DNA of 64,000 nucleotides, from NCBI GenBank assembly GCA_004153385.1, contig SDAL01000002.1, forward strand, positions 124,001 through 188,000, in the 5' to 3' direction. The notes beneath the pieces are model-generated. The model searched no databases. It saw only the letters and a list, made by a program, of their open reading frames with translations, and had not been told where the DNA came from. This stretch comes from Paracoccaceae bacterium. GTDB lineage: Bacteria > Pseudomonadota > Alphaproteobacteria > Rhodobacterales > Rhodobacteraceae. Of this stretch, positions 27,712 through 36,347 are shown in pieces (the stretch's first letter is position 1; each line of letters opens with the position of its first letter). A program made the position numbers and the translations under genes.

Positions 27712-28488
27712 TTACTCGACGCCCAGAACGTCGGGTGTTTTCCACGCCAGATGCTGGCCGCCATCGGTGCAAATCAGCTGGCCCGTGACCGATTTCGCGT
27801 CCATCAGATAATGCAGGGCAGCGCAGATATCATCGCTGTCCGCACCACGTTCCAAAATGGTGGCACCACGTTGGGCGGTGAAATGGGCATCGCTCTGGCG
27901 CGCGCCCTGCAGCGTGGGGCCGGGGCCGATAGCATTGACCCGGATGTCGGGGGCCAGACCCATCGCGGCGGTTTGGGTAAAGGCCCAAAGCCCCATTTTC
28001 GCAATTGTGTAGGTCATGAATTCCGGCGTCAGCTTGCGCACGCGCTGATCAATCATGTTGACGACCAGCGCACGGGCGCGTGGCTCTGGTCCGGTGCGGC
28101 ACGCCTTGGGGGCTTGGGCGGCAAACTCCTGCGTCAGCACGAAGGGTGCGCGCAGATTGGAGCCGATATGGCGGTCCCAACTGGATTTCGTGGCGCTTTC
28201 CACCGTGTCATATTCAAAGATCGAGGCATTGTTGACCAACAGGTCAAGGGGCCCGCCAAGCGCACCGGCGGCCCGCGCCACAAGTGTGGCGGTCGCATCT
28301 TCTTGCAGAAGGTCGGCCTGAACGATGGCTGCACGCACACCAAAGGCCTGACATTCATCCGCTGTCGTGCGGGCGTCGGCCTCCGAGCCGTGATAATGGA
28401 TCGCCACATTCACGCCGCGGCGTGCCAGCGATATGGCCATAGCGCGGCCCAAACGTTTGGCCCCTCCGGTGATCAGCGCGTTTTCCAT
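27712..28488 (-). CDS. SDR family oxidoreductase (FolM-like)
   Basis: A 258 aa short-chain dehydrogenase. The cofactor motif TGGAKRLGR at residues 7-15, the NNAS motif and the catalytic YTIAK are present. The form of the glycine motif with AKRLG and the TDGGQHL end are typical of the FolM/pteridine reductase-like group that reduces dihydromonapterin or dihydrofolate, but the substrate is not proven. The gene lies 16 bases after the CaCA exchanger gene on the same strand, so it may belong to the sppA-exchanger run. Confidence 0.82.
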   Translation of the reverse strand: MENALITGGAKRLGRAMAISLARRGVNVAIHYHGSEADARTTADECQAFGVRAAIVQADLLQEDATATLVARAAGALGGPLDLLVNNASIFEYDTVESATKSSWDRHIGSNLRAPFVLTQEFAAQAPKACRTGPEPRARALVVNMIDQRVRKLTPEFMTYTIAKMGLWAFTQTAAMGLAPDIRVNAIGPGPTLQGARQSDAHFTAQRGATILERGADSDDICAALHYLMDAKSVTGQLICTDGGQHLAWKTPDVLGVE

Positions 28489-28504
28489 CGCTCCTCCTTA
28501 TATT

Positions 28505-29449
28505 TCAGCTTGCGACGAGCACGCCTACATAGGCGATATAAACCAATGTGAAAACCGCCCCCACAATACGCCCGAGCGGCCAGCGCCTGAAGATGAAAGG
28601 TGCCAGAACGAGCGATGCACCGAGCATCACCCACAGATCAACGCGCAGCATTTCAGGGGGCACCGGCATTGTGCCAAACAGGCCTGCCACGCCCAGAATT
28701 GCCAGCAGGTTGAAGATATTGGAGCCGATGACATTGCCAAGCGCCACATCCGCGCGGCCTTTGAGGGCCGCCGATACGCTGGTGGCGAGTTCTGGCAGGG
28801 ATGTCCCGATGGCCACAAGTGTCAGTCCGATCACTGCATCGGAAATGCCCATGGCACTGGCAATATCGGACGCGCCCGACACCAGAAGGTTGGCTCCGAT
28901 GGGCAGGCTGATGATCCCTGCCAGAAGGTTGAGCGTGATTGCCCGTCCCGAGATGCCCTCTTCCGCGCCCTCGATTTCTTCCGCGCTGCGGTCGCGGCGG
29001 TGCGCGAGTGCTTGGGAAATCTGTCGCGCCAGAATGGCACCCAGACCTGCCAGCAGAACCAGCGCCTGTGGCCAACCGATGGGTCCCATAAATGCCAACG
29101 CGATAAACAGCCCCGTGGCCGCCAGCATCATCAGATAGCTTTCGCGCGTGTCATGGGTGTTGGTGTGGATCACCGAAATCAGTGCAGGCAGACCCAGCAC
29201 CAGAAGGATATTGGCGGTGTTAGAGCCGATCACATTGCCCAACGCGATGGCGGGCGATCCGTCCAGCACTGCCGTGATAGAGACCAGCAGCTCTGGCGCG
29301 GAGGTGCCGAAGGCCACAATCGTCAGGCTGACGACCAGCGCAGGAATGCCCAACCGCAAAGACAGGTTCACCGCGCCTTTTACAAGCCAGTCGCCTGCAA
29401 CTACCAAAAGCGCGAGCCCTGCCGCGACCATGACCAGATCAACTAGCAC
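28505..29449 (-). CDS. Calcium/sodium antiporter, CaCA family (YrbG-like)
   Basis: A 314 aa inner-membrane cation exchanger with ten helices. Both alpha repeats are evident: FGTSAPELLVS then GNVIGSNTANILLVLG, and IGTSLPELATS then GNVIGSNIFNLLAILG; their glutamates and asparagines form the cation site. The start used is GTG at 29449, directly after the stop of the small upstream gene; an ATG six codons in is possible. Likely exports Ca2+ or exchanges Na+. Confidence 0.93.
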   Translation of the reverse strand: MLVDLVMVAAGLALLVVAGDWLVKGAVNLSLRLGIPALVVSLTIVAFGTSAPELLVSITAVLDGSPAIALGNVIGSNTANILLVLGLPALISVIHTNTHDTRESYLMMLAATGLFIALAFMGPIGWPQALVLLAGLGAILARQISQALAHRRDRSAEEIEGAEEGISGRAITLNLLAGIISLPIGANLLVSGASDIASAMGISDAVIGLTLVAIGTSLPELATSVSAALKGRADVALGNVIGSNIFNLLAILGVAGLFGTMPVPPEMLRVDLWVMLGASLVLAPFIFRRWPLGRIVGAVFTLVYIAYVGVLVAS

Positions 29450-29635
29450 TTAGACCTCGCTATTATCTTTGCACGGGCAGCGGCCGGTGCCGATACGGGG
29501 GCGGCCACAGGATTTGCACCGGCCCCTCAGTTTGCGCGATGCATTGGTTGGCCCGATCCGGGGCAGGCGCAGGCGGCCGAACATTGCCAGCACCGCCATG
29601 ACCACCAAAAACAACGCCATGACTTTCAGAAGCAT
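29450..29635 (-). CDS. Small membrane protein with C-terminal zinc-ribbon-like cysteines
   Basis: A 61 aa protein: one N-terminal hydrophobic helix (residues 1-20), a basic linker, then four cysteines at residues 40, 43, 53 and 55 (CKSC and CPC) that could bind zinc. Its ATG at 29635 overlaps the stop of the S49 peptidase by one base (TAATG) and its stop is adjacent to the exchanger start, so it is translated as part of that operon. I know of similar short hypothetical proteins in this bacterial group but no function. Confidence 0.7.
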   Translation of the reverse strand: MLLKVMALFLVVMAVLAMFGRLRLPRIGPTNASRKLRGRCKSCGRPRIGTGRCPCKDNSEV

Positions 29636-30474
29636 TACAGCCCGTAACGGGCCCAAAGGGCGCGCTCCTCTGCCACATCCATCATCTGGCCTGTGGCGTG
29701 TGAGGCGATCTGCGATCCAAGCGCTGCGCCAAAACGTTTGAACAGCGGTTTTTTCTGGCGAAAGGGCAACAACTGCACCTTATCGCCATATAGCGCCTTC
29801 AGCTTGGGCACGGCATGCGCGATGCCGTCGATCAGGCCGGTGTCTTCAACCATGGCCTGACGTCCGGTCCAGACATCGCCGGTAAACAGATCGCGCGTCT
29901 GTGCAAGCCGCGGGCCACGCCGCTCTGTCACGTAGGATTTGAAGCTCGAATGCATGTCTTCCAGCAGATGTTCGAGCCGTGCGATATCTTCGGGTTTTTC
30001 GGGGCGGAACGGGTCCATGAAACTTTTGGAGCCGCCGGCTGTATGCACCCGCCGCTCGATCCCGTGTTTGTCGATGAACTGGTCCAGACCAAAGCCCGAA
30101 GAGATCACCCCGATCGAGCCTACGATGGAGGTATGATCTGTCCAGATGTCATCTGCCGCGCAGGCCAGCCAGTAGCCGCCAGAGGCCGCCACATCTTCCA
30201 CAAAGGCATGAACGGGAATTTGTTTTTCATCGGCGAGCCGCCGGATCCGGCTTGCGATCAACGCGCTTTGGACGGGTGATCCTCCGGGAGAGTTGATCAG
30301 CAAGGCCACTGCCGCAGGTTTGCCCTTGGCGAACGCCCGCTCGATCAGGGGCGCAAGGCTTGCATCAGATAAGCCGGCGCTGCCCGGGCGGGATATGCCA
30401 ATGGCACCTTGCAGCCTGATCACCGCGACGCGGGCAGGGCGTTTGCGAAAGGGTAAAAAGCGTTTTAAATCCAT
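29635..30474 (-). CDS. S49 family serine peptidase (SppA/SohB type)
   Basis: A 279 aa signal-peptide-peptidase-like protease, the short 36K type. The INSPGGSPVQSA segment, the nucleophile serine in VAASGGYW and the TSIVGSIGVISSGFG region are typical. In the family it degrades cleaved signal peptides and membrane protein remnants. The ATG at 30474 is chosen (DLKRFLPFRKRP opening); a GTG at 30513 is possible. It starts a minus-strand run with the small cysteine protein and the CaCA exchanger, and it is divergent from fdhD. Confidence 0.9.
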   Translation of the reverse strand: MDLKRFLPFRKRPARVAVIRLQGAIGISRPGSAGLSDASLAPLIERAFAKGKPAAVALLINSPGGSPVQSALIASRIRRLADEKQIPVHAFVEDVAASGGYWLACAADDIWTDHTSIVGSIGVISSGFGLDQFIDKHGIERRVHTAGGSKSFMDPFRPEKPEDIARLEHLLEDMHSSFKSYVTERRGPRLAQTRDLFTGDVWTGRQAMVEDTGLIDGIAHAVPKLKALYGDKVQLLPFRQKKPLFKRFGAALGSQIASHATGQMMDVAEERALWARYGL

Positions 30475-30713
30475 AGAAGCGATGTAGGGGGTCAAATGCA
30501 CTGCGACAAGCACCCTGTGGCGGTTTTACCGGCTATTTTCATCACCGTGCCGCAGGCCTGCGAAAACCTTTGCGGTTTTGGCCGCGCGGCCTGCACCGTC
30601 TTGTCGGCAACGGTTGTGGTGGCGGCCCTCGCACAGGCCGATCATTTGACCTAGATATCGACCAGCGCCTGCGCTCGCCAGCATCAAGGTGCGACCCTAA
30701 ACGGAGGACGGAT

Positions 30714-31502
30714 ATGCGTGGTACAGTGGAGGTGCGCCTGCCAGAGGCGGGCGGAACAGAGGTGCTGATCGACGAGGTTCCGGTCGCGCTGGTCTTTGAC
30801 GGGGTCACACAGGCCGTCATGATGGCCAGCCCGCTGGATCTGCACGATTTCCAGCGCGGCTTTGCCTATAGTGAAGGGTTGATCACAGCCACCGAAGATC
30901 TGCGCGATGTGGACTGTCTAGAGCTGCCCGAGGGGATCGAGGTCCGCGGCTGGCTTGCGCCCGGTGCAGGCGAGGCCTTCCGTGCCCGCCGCCGCGCGAT
31001 GGCGGGGCCCGTGGGTTGCGGGCTGTGCGGGATCGATTCGCTGCGCGAGGCGCGTCGTGCGCTGCCAGCGCCCGCCGCAGTCGCGGGCCCGCCTGTCACC
31101 CCCGATGATGCCCCTGCCGCGCTTGATGCGCTGCGCGACGTGCAGCATTTGCAGGACCTGACGCGGTCGTGCCATGCGGCAGGGCTTTGGTCCCCCGCGC
31201 AGGGGCTTTTGATGATGCGCGAGGATGTGGGGCGCCATAATGCGCTTGATAAGCTGATCGGTGCAGGTCTGGCCGCAGGCCTTGATCCGGCGCAGTTCGC
31301 GATTGTCATGACGTCGCGGTTGTCGGTGGATCTGGTGCAAAAAGCGGCGGTATGGGGTGCAAAATGCCTGATCGCCCCTTCGGCCCCCACCGCCCTTGCG
31401 GTGAGCGAGGCCGAGTGCGCCGGCTTGCAGATTGTCGCGCGGGCGCGCTCGACCTCAACCGGTTTCGCTTTTTACTGCACATCTTACGACACACCGGCCT
31501 GA
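30714..31502 (+). CDS. fdhD: FdhD, sulfur carrier for formate dehydrogenase maturation
   Basis: A 262 aa protein that transfers sulfur from a cysteine desulfurase to the molybdenum cofactor of formate dehydrogenases. The functional CGLCG motif (cysteines at residues 102 and 105), FAYSEGLI, MMREDVGRHNALDKLIG and the SRLSVDLVQKAA segment are all present. The start is fixed by GGAGG 6 bases before the ATG at 30714. No formate dehydrogenase genes are in the window, so the client is elsewhere. It is divergent from the S49 peptidase. Confidence 0.95.
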   Translation: MRGTVEVRLPEAGGTEVLIDEVPVALVFDGVTQAVMMASPLDLHDFQRGFAYSEGLITATEDLRDVDCLELPEGIEVRGWLAPGAGEAFRARRRAMAGPVGCGLCGIDSLREARRALPAPAAVAGPPVTPDDAPAALDALRDVQHLQDLTRSCHAAGLWSPAQGLLMMREDVGRHNALDKLIGAGLAAGLDPAQFAIVMTSRLSVDLVQKAAVWGAKCLIAPSAPTALAVSEAECAGLQIVARARSTSTGFAFYCTSYDTPA

Positions 31503-31585
31503 TAACGGCCCACCGGCCCGGGCACGGCTCCCTATCCGGCCAAGGGGAAGTGCCCGCTCGGGCCTGTGTATCGCGCTTGGCGGGG

Positions 31586-31915
31586 TCAGTCCTTGGTCTG
31601 GCTGTGGCCCAGTTTCGCACGCAGTTCCTCGGCCTCGCGGCGGGCCTCGCGCAGGCCGTCCATTGCCGCGCGCAACTCGGATTCGGCCTGATGCAGCTGG
31701 TTGGTCGTTTCCGTCTCGCGGCGTTCCACCTGATCGAGGGCCTCGTCACGGGCCTCCTCTGCCTCGTGCAGGGCTTGGGCCATCCGCTCCAGCTCGCCCA
31801 TATCGGCCTGACTGACACGGGTCAGGCGATGGATCAGCCATGAAGCGAACCATCCAAGACAGAAGGCCAAAAACAAGATGAAAGCTGTGGCAAGGATGAA
31901 TTCTGTTCTGTCCAT
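31586..31915 (-). CDS. Membrane-anchored coiled-coil protein
   Basis: A 109 aa protein with one N-terminal membrane helix (about residues 7-30) and a long charged heptad-type helix rich in Glu, Arg and Ala (residues 38-100). No enzymatic motif. It follows the OmpA/BON protein gene by 43 bases on the same strand, and a shared envelope role is plausible but unproven. Confidence 0.72.
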   Translation of the reverse strand: MDRTEFILATAFILFLAFCLGWFASWLIHRLTRVSQADMGELERMAQALHEAEEARDEALDQVERRETETTNQLHQAESELRAAMDGLREARREAEELRAKLGHSQTKD

Positions 31916-31958
31916 TCTTTAGTCCTGTCCCGCAAAGCGGCGTTGGGATCGCGGGCGA

Positions 31959-33983
31959 TCAGTTATCGTTGGAGAGGTTTTCGGGCCGTGCCTTGGGCCG
32001 CGCAGGCGATTGCGCACCGGGTGCCACGCGCACCGATCCGTCCTCGTTCAGGGTCGGTGTGGCGTCGGTGTCAGCGCCTGCTGTATCGCCGGTTGTGCCC
32101 TCCGCGCCCGGCGCAGTCGAGGTAATGGCTTCTGTCGCGGAGGCGGTGGCCTCCGGCATGGCCTCGGGCTGGGCGATAGGTGCCTCGTCCAGAAGAACAT
32201 ATTCGATACGGCGATTTGCTTCGCGCCCGGCAGCCGTTCCGTTATCGGCAATCGGCTGGCTTTCGCCATAGCCCCGCGCGCTGAGGTTTTCCACCGCCAC
32301 GCCACGCTCTGCCAACCCCCGCAGGACCGCGTCGGCGCGTTGCTGCGACAGCCTGCGGTTCATGTCATTGCTGCCTTGGCTGTCGGTGTGGCCCCCCATT
32401 TCCATCCGGTAATCCTCGCAATTCTTCATTGCCTGCGCCAGCGCGTTCAGCGGTTGCGCACCGTCTGCGGCAATGGTCGACGATCCCGGTTCGAAGCTGA
32501 TTTTCTGTTTTTTCAACACATCGTTCAGGCGGGCCACGCATTCCGCCCCGCTGGGCAGGCCAAGCGTCGGATCCAGACGTTTGTCATATCGCACCGACAG
32601 GTTGATGGTCGCGCCTTCGCCCAAGCGCTGCGACAACAGCCGCGCGATTTCGTCGCTGGCGCGGGCATTGCCGGAAATGCCGGAGATATCGATCCGGTCC
32701 GCACGCACTGTCACGTCGCCTGTGTTCAGCTCGTTCAGCGCCGTCAACGCGGCCATGGTGCGCACAGACCAGCTGGTGGGCAGGGTGTCATCTACACGTG
32801 TGCCGCCCGCGATGCTGGAGACCCCGAACTGCGCGCGTGCAAAATTCTCCAGCGTTTCGCGTTGTAACTCGTCGGTGACGCGTCCACGCATCGAAACCTG
32901 ACCACCTGAGGCAAGGCTGGCCGAGAATTGCGCGACTTGCGTTTCGGCCTGCGCAGGACGTTCACGGGTGGATTGCAAGGAGAAGACATCCGGCAGATTA
33001 GATTCCAGTTCGCCGACTTCGCGCTCGAACAGGTCGGCGGGAACGGTCGCGGGAACACTGAGCGCGATATCCGCATCCGAATAGGTAATGACCCCTGCGC
33101 CCAGATCGGACAGGGTGGATATCCCCATTGTGACGGCTTGCGTCCAGTCGGGGGATGGCACCCCCATGCCCACGGTGCAGCCAGGATCGCCCGAAATGCC
33201 TGCGGCGCGCGCGGCCTCGAGGATCGTCGTGCGGGCACGGTCGGTATCGGCCGAGCAGGCATCGAACCGCGCGCCGTTTTCATCGATCACAAACCTCAGG
33301 GTGAAGGGCGTAATGACCGGACGCGGGGCGGAGATGTTATAGTCCAGTTCGACATTTTCGGGCCGTGTCCGCATCAGCTGCGTTTCCATTTGCGCTTTTT
33401 CGCGCTTGCTGGATGTGATGGCGGTGATCTTCACATGGCCTGCATCCACCGAAATTTTCGAATGCGGCAGAACCTTCAGCGCCTCGATGCCATAGGCATA
33501 GGCCGCCTCCCAGCCATCGGGCACCGGATAATCGGCCGTATCAAGCATATCGACCACGCTGCCTTCGGTGTTGTTCAGGTCTGACAGGGTCGTGATCATG
33601 GCGGCGCGGTCCGTGTCGGCAGGTACCAGCCCGATCAGCGATATCCCGTCGTCATTGCGCAAGATCTCCAGCGAGAACTCCGGCGCGGCGATGCTGTCGG
33701 GCTGTGCGACTTCGGTATTGTCGACAATGCGCGTGGGTTCGACGATCGAGGCGGCCAGCGTCAGGGTGCGGAACCGTTCTGCCTCGGACGGGGCGGTGCC
33801 GCTGATCTGCACCTGAAGCCCGTTCGTCTTTGTCGTGGCCCAGTCATGCCCTGCGGTGCCGAGTGCGGTCTCCACCTCGGAGCGGGACCGTTTCTCGATG
33901 AAGGTGGCCACGCCACCGGCCAACAGCCCCGACGAAACAATAGCCGAGGCGAATGCGACCGTGGTCATGATCTTTATGCGCAT
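31959..33983 (-). CDS. OmpA-family envelope protein with BON-like repeats
   Basis: A 674 aa protein: an N-terminal membrane or signal segment (about residues 6-28), a long middle with several BON-like modules (each starting with patterns such as VQISGTAPSEAE or VSMRGRVTDELQRE), a cysteine-containing linker, and a C-terminal OmpA peptidoglycan-binding domain (GHTDSQGSNDMNRRLSQQRAD, GYGESQPIADN) followed by an Ala/Thr/Pro-rich tail. The layout recalls mycobacterial ArfA (BON then OmpA). It probably links an envelope layer to peptidoglycan. ubiA lies upstream on the same strand. Confidence 0.85.
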   Translation of the reverse strand: MRIKIMTTVAFASAIVSSGLLAGGVATFIEKRSRSEVETALGTAGHDWATTKTNGLQVQISGTAPSEAERFRTLTLAASIVEPTRIVDNTEVAQPDSIAAPEFSLEILRNDDGISLIGLVPADTDRAAMITTLSDLNNTEGSVVDMLDTADYPVPDGWEAAYAYGIEALKVLPHSKISVDAGHVKITAITSSKREKAQMETQLMRTRPENVELDYNISAPRPVITPFTLRFVIDENGARFDACSADTDRARTTILEAARAAGISGDPGCTVGMGVPSPDWTQAVTMGISTLSDLGAGVITYSDADIALSVPATVPADLFEREVGELESNLPDVFSLQSTRERPAQAETQVAQFSASLASGGQVSMRGRVTDELQRETLENFARAQFGVSSIAGGTRVDDTLPTSWSVRTMAALTALNELNTGDVTVRADRIDISGISGNARASDEIARLLSQRLGEGATINLSVRYDKRLDPTLGLPSGAECVARLNDVLKKQKISFEPGSSTIAADGAQPLNALAQAMKNCEDYRMEMGGHTDSQGSNDMNRRLSQQRADAVLRGLAERGVAVENLSARGYGESQPIADNGTAAGREANRRIEYVLLDEAPIAQPEAMPEATASATEAITSTAPGAEGTTGDTAGADTDATPTLNEDGSVRVAPGAQSPARPKARPENLSNDN

Positions 33984-34062
33984 GGGTTCGACATCTCCGG
34001 GGCCGTGACATTCTCAGGGTCCTGCATAAAAGGGCAAAGGGCAGGGCGCAATCCGCGCACCA

Positions 34063-35031
34063 TTACACAAATGCGCCAGCGGCGAAGAACAGCGCAGCCA
34101 GCAGGCCTGCGTTTTTGGATTTGCGAAACAGGCGCAGACACAGATCGGGGTCGTCGATGTCGAGCTTTCTAAGCTGGGTGTGCATGTGCAGCGCGAAGAC
34201 CAAAGGCCCCATCAGGCACAAAACCAGCCGCAGCGGCCCGCCATAGGGCAGCACCGCCAGCAAAACCGCCGCCGTCATCAAGACTGTGGAGGTGATCATG
34301 AACCCGCGCAGCCACACAGGGGTTGCCGCACCCAGCAGACGGGCTGTGGATTTCACGCCGATCATCGCATCGTCTTCTTTGTCCTGATGGGCGTAGATCG
34401 TATCGTAAAACAGCGTCCATGCCATGCCCGCGAAATACAGCAAGAGTGCGGGCAGGTTGAGCGACCCCGTGTGGGCGGTCCATCCAAGGAGCGCGCCCCA
34501 GTTGAACGCGATACCCAAGAATACCTGCGGCCACCATGTGAAACGTTTGGCAAACGGATAAATCGCCACCGGCACCAGTGATATGATTCCCAGCCAGATC
34601 GACAGGCTGTTGAAGGTCAGCAAAATCAGGAATGCAATCAGCGATTGCACGACCGCCCATGCCAGCGCGCCTTTGGCCGATATCTGGCCCGAGGGAATCG
34701 GGCGCGAACGGGTCCGCGCGACCGAGCCGTCTATGTCGCGATCTGTGATGTCGTTCCATGTGCAGCCTGCGCCACGCATCAAAAATGCGCCTATCGTGCA
34801 ACCGGTGACCAGCCACAGATCCCACCATATGAACCCGCCGGTAGACGCGGCAGCCAGCCCGATGCCCCAAAAACACGGCAATAACAGCAGCCATGTCCCG
34901 ATCGGGCGGTCAGCCCGGCTCAGGCGTAAAAGCGGGCGCAGCGCATTCGGGGCATGTCGGTCTACCCAATTGCCCTGATATGCGTCATAGACGGTGCCAT
35001 CCGCCTCTGGCTTTTTCCTGTTTCCGGTCAT
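34063..35031 (-). CDS. ubiA: 4-hydroxybenzoate polyprenyltransferase
   Basis: A 322 aa intramembrane prenyltransferase that attaches the polyprenyl tail to 4-hydroxybenzoate in ubiquinone synthesis. Both aspartate motifs are present: NDITDRDID at about residues 93-101 and DTIYAHQDKEDD later. Eight or nine helices. The ATG at 35031 is chosen because upstream sequence in this frame is antisense to rsmE. It is divergent from rsmE with only 12 bases between start codons. Confidence 0.95.
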   Translation of the reverse strand: MTGNRKKPEADGTVYDAYQGNWVDRHAPNALRPLLRLSRADRPIGTWLLLLPCFWGIGLAAASTGGFIWWDLWLVTGCTIGAFLMRGAGCTWNDITDRDIDGSVARTRSRPIPSGQISAKGALAWAVVQSLIAFLILLTFNSLSIWLGIISLVPVAIYPFAKRFTWWPQVFLGIAFNWGALLGWTAHTGSLNLPALLLYFAGMAWTLFYDTIYAHQDKEDDAMIGVKSTARLLGAATPVWLRGFMITSTVLMTAAVLLAVLPYGGPLRLVLCLMGPLVFALHMHTQLRKLDIDDPDLCLRLFRKSKNAGLLAALFFAAGAFV

Positions 35032-35043
35032 AGATTTCGCCTC

Positions 35044-35769
35044 ATGCAACGCGCCAAGATAAGACTTTATGTAGATCACCCGCTGGGTCAGGGGCAAGAC
35101 GTGCCTCTGGATGCCGCGCAGGCCCATTACCTTTTCGGTGTCATGCGCGAGGGGGCGGGCAGCCACGTGGCCTTGTTCAATGGCCGTGATGGCGAGTGGA
35201 CGGCCGAAGTAACGCAGGCCGCTAAAAAGCGCGGTATGCTGTGTTGTGTGGGCCAGTCCGCGGCCCAGCTGGACCCGCCCGATCTGTGGCTGGTTTTCGC
35301 GCCGATCAAGAAAGAGCGCACTGATTTTATTGTCGAAAAGGCAACCGAGCTGGGATGTGCGAAGATCCTGCCGGTGCAAACCGAATTCACGAATTCCGGC
35401 CGATTCCGCCAAGATCGCGCGCAGGCCCATGCGCTTGAGGCCGCCGAGCAGTGCCTTGGCACCTATGTGCCGCCCGTGGCCGATATGCAGCCGCTTGCGA
35501 AGCTTCTGACAGATTGGGATCCGGCCCGCAAAATCCTGTTTTGTGACGAGGCGCTGGTTGGACCGGCCCGGACGCTGGGGGCGCTGCAGCCAGGGCCTTG
35601 GGCCATTCTGATCGGGCCGGAGGGCGGTTTTTCGCCCGCCGAGCGCGCGCGGCTACACGCGATGGACGCTGTGACGCCTGTCAGTCTGGGTCCGCGGATC
35701 TTGCGGGCCGATACGGCGGTGTGTTCGGCCATCACGCTGTGGCAGGCATCCTTGGGGGACTGGCGGTGA
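35044..35769 (+). CDS. rsmE: 16S rRNA m3U1498 methyltransferase
   Basis: A 241 aa SPOUT-class methyltransferase that modifies U1498 of 16S rRNA. The IGPEGGFSPAE and SLGPRILRADTA segments form the knotted SAM site, and IKKERTDFIVEKATELG is typical. The ATG at 35044 fits the family N-terminus. Its stop overlaps the next gene by 4 bases (GTGA). Confidence 0.95.
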   Translation: MQRAKIRLYVDHPLGQGQDVPLDAAQAHYLFGVMREGAGSHVALFNGRDGEWTAEVTQAAKKRGMLCCVGQSAAQLDPPDLWLVFAPIKKERTDFIVEKATELGCAKILPVQTEFTNSGRFRQDRAQAHALEAAEQCLGTYVPPVADMQPLAKLLTDWDPARKILFCDEALVGPARTLGALQPGPWAILIGPEGGFSPAERARLHAMDAVTPVSLGPRILRADTAVCSAITLWQASLGDWR

Positions 35770-36296
35770 TACGTCCCGAATTAAGCCGCGCCTTGCGCCG
35801 TCACCAAGAGGTGATTGCCGCAGGTCTGGCGGCGCTGTTCGGGCTTTGGCTGGTGTGGCTGGGCGGGCTGATATTGGGGCCGCTGGGTGTGATCTGTATC
35901 ATCGGGGCGCTTTGCTGGGCTGTAATCGCATGGCGTCGCGGGCGGTTCCAACGCGAAATTGCCGGCCCTGGTATGGTCGAGATCGATGAAGGCCAGATCG
36001 GATATTTCGGCGCGGGCCGGATGCTTGGCGGGCAGATCGCGTTGCATGATCTCGCCGAAATCCGGCTGTTATGTCTGCACGAGCGCCACCACTGGCGGCT
36101 GAAAAGCGCAGACGGTCAGGCCTTGCTTGTTCCGGTGGACGCCGCAGGCGCGGGCAGGCTTTATGACGCCTTCGCCAGCCTGCCCGATATCGAGATGGGC
36201 CGGTTGACCGCGGCCCTCGATCAGCGCGTCACCGCACAAACGTTGTGGACCCGTCCGCGCGCACAAAACCGCAATCGGCTTGACTTGCCCCGGTAA
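35766..36296 (+). CDS. Two-helix membrane protein with PH-like C-terminal domain
   Basis: A 176 aa protein starting at a GTG that overlaps the rsmE stop. Two hydrophobic helices at about residues 18-58 are followed by a beta-rich region (GMVEIDEGQIGYFG, IALHDLAEIRLL, HHWRLKSADG) with the pattern of bacterial PH-like domains. Function unknown. Two other small membrane proteins with similar architecture lie at 40242 and 40862. gshA begins 51 bases downstream. Confidence 0.75.
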   Translation: MIRPELSRALRRHQEVIAAGLAALFGLWLVWLGGLILGPLGVICIIGALCWAVIAWRRGRFQREIAGPGMVEIDEGQIGYFGAGRMLGGQIALHDLAEIRLLCLHERHHWRLKSADGQALLVPVDAAGAGRLYDAFASLPDIEMGRLTAALDQRVTAQTLWTRPRAQNRNRLDLPR

Positions 36297-36347
36297 TCGT
36301 TTCAGGTCTTTGCCTTCTGGGTCATCAGGTATGTAAGGAGTGCCCCC

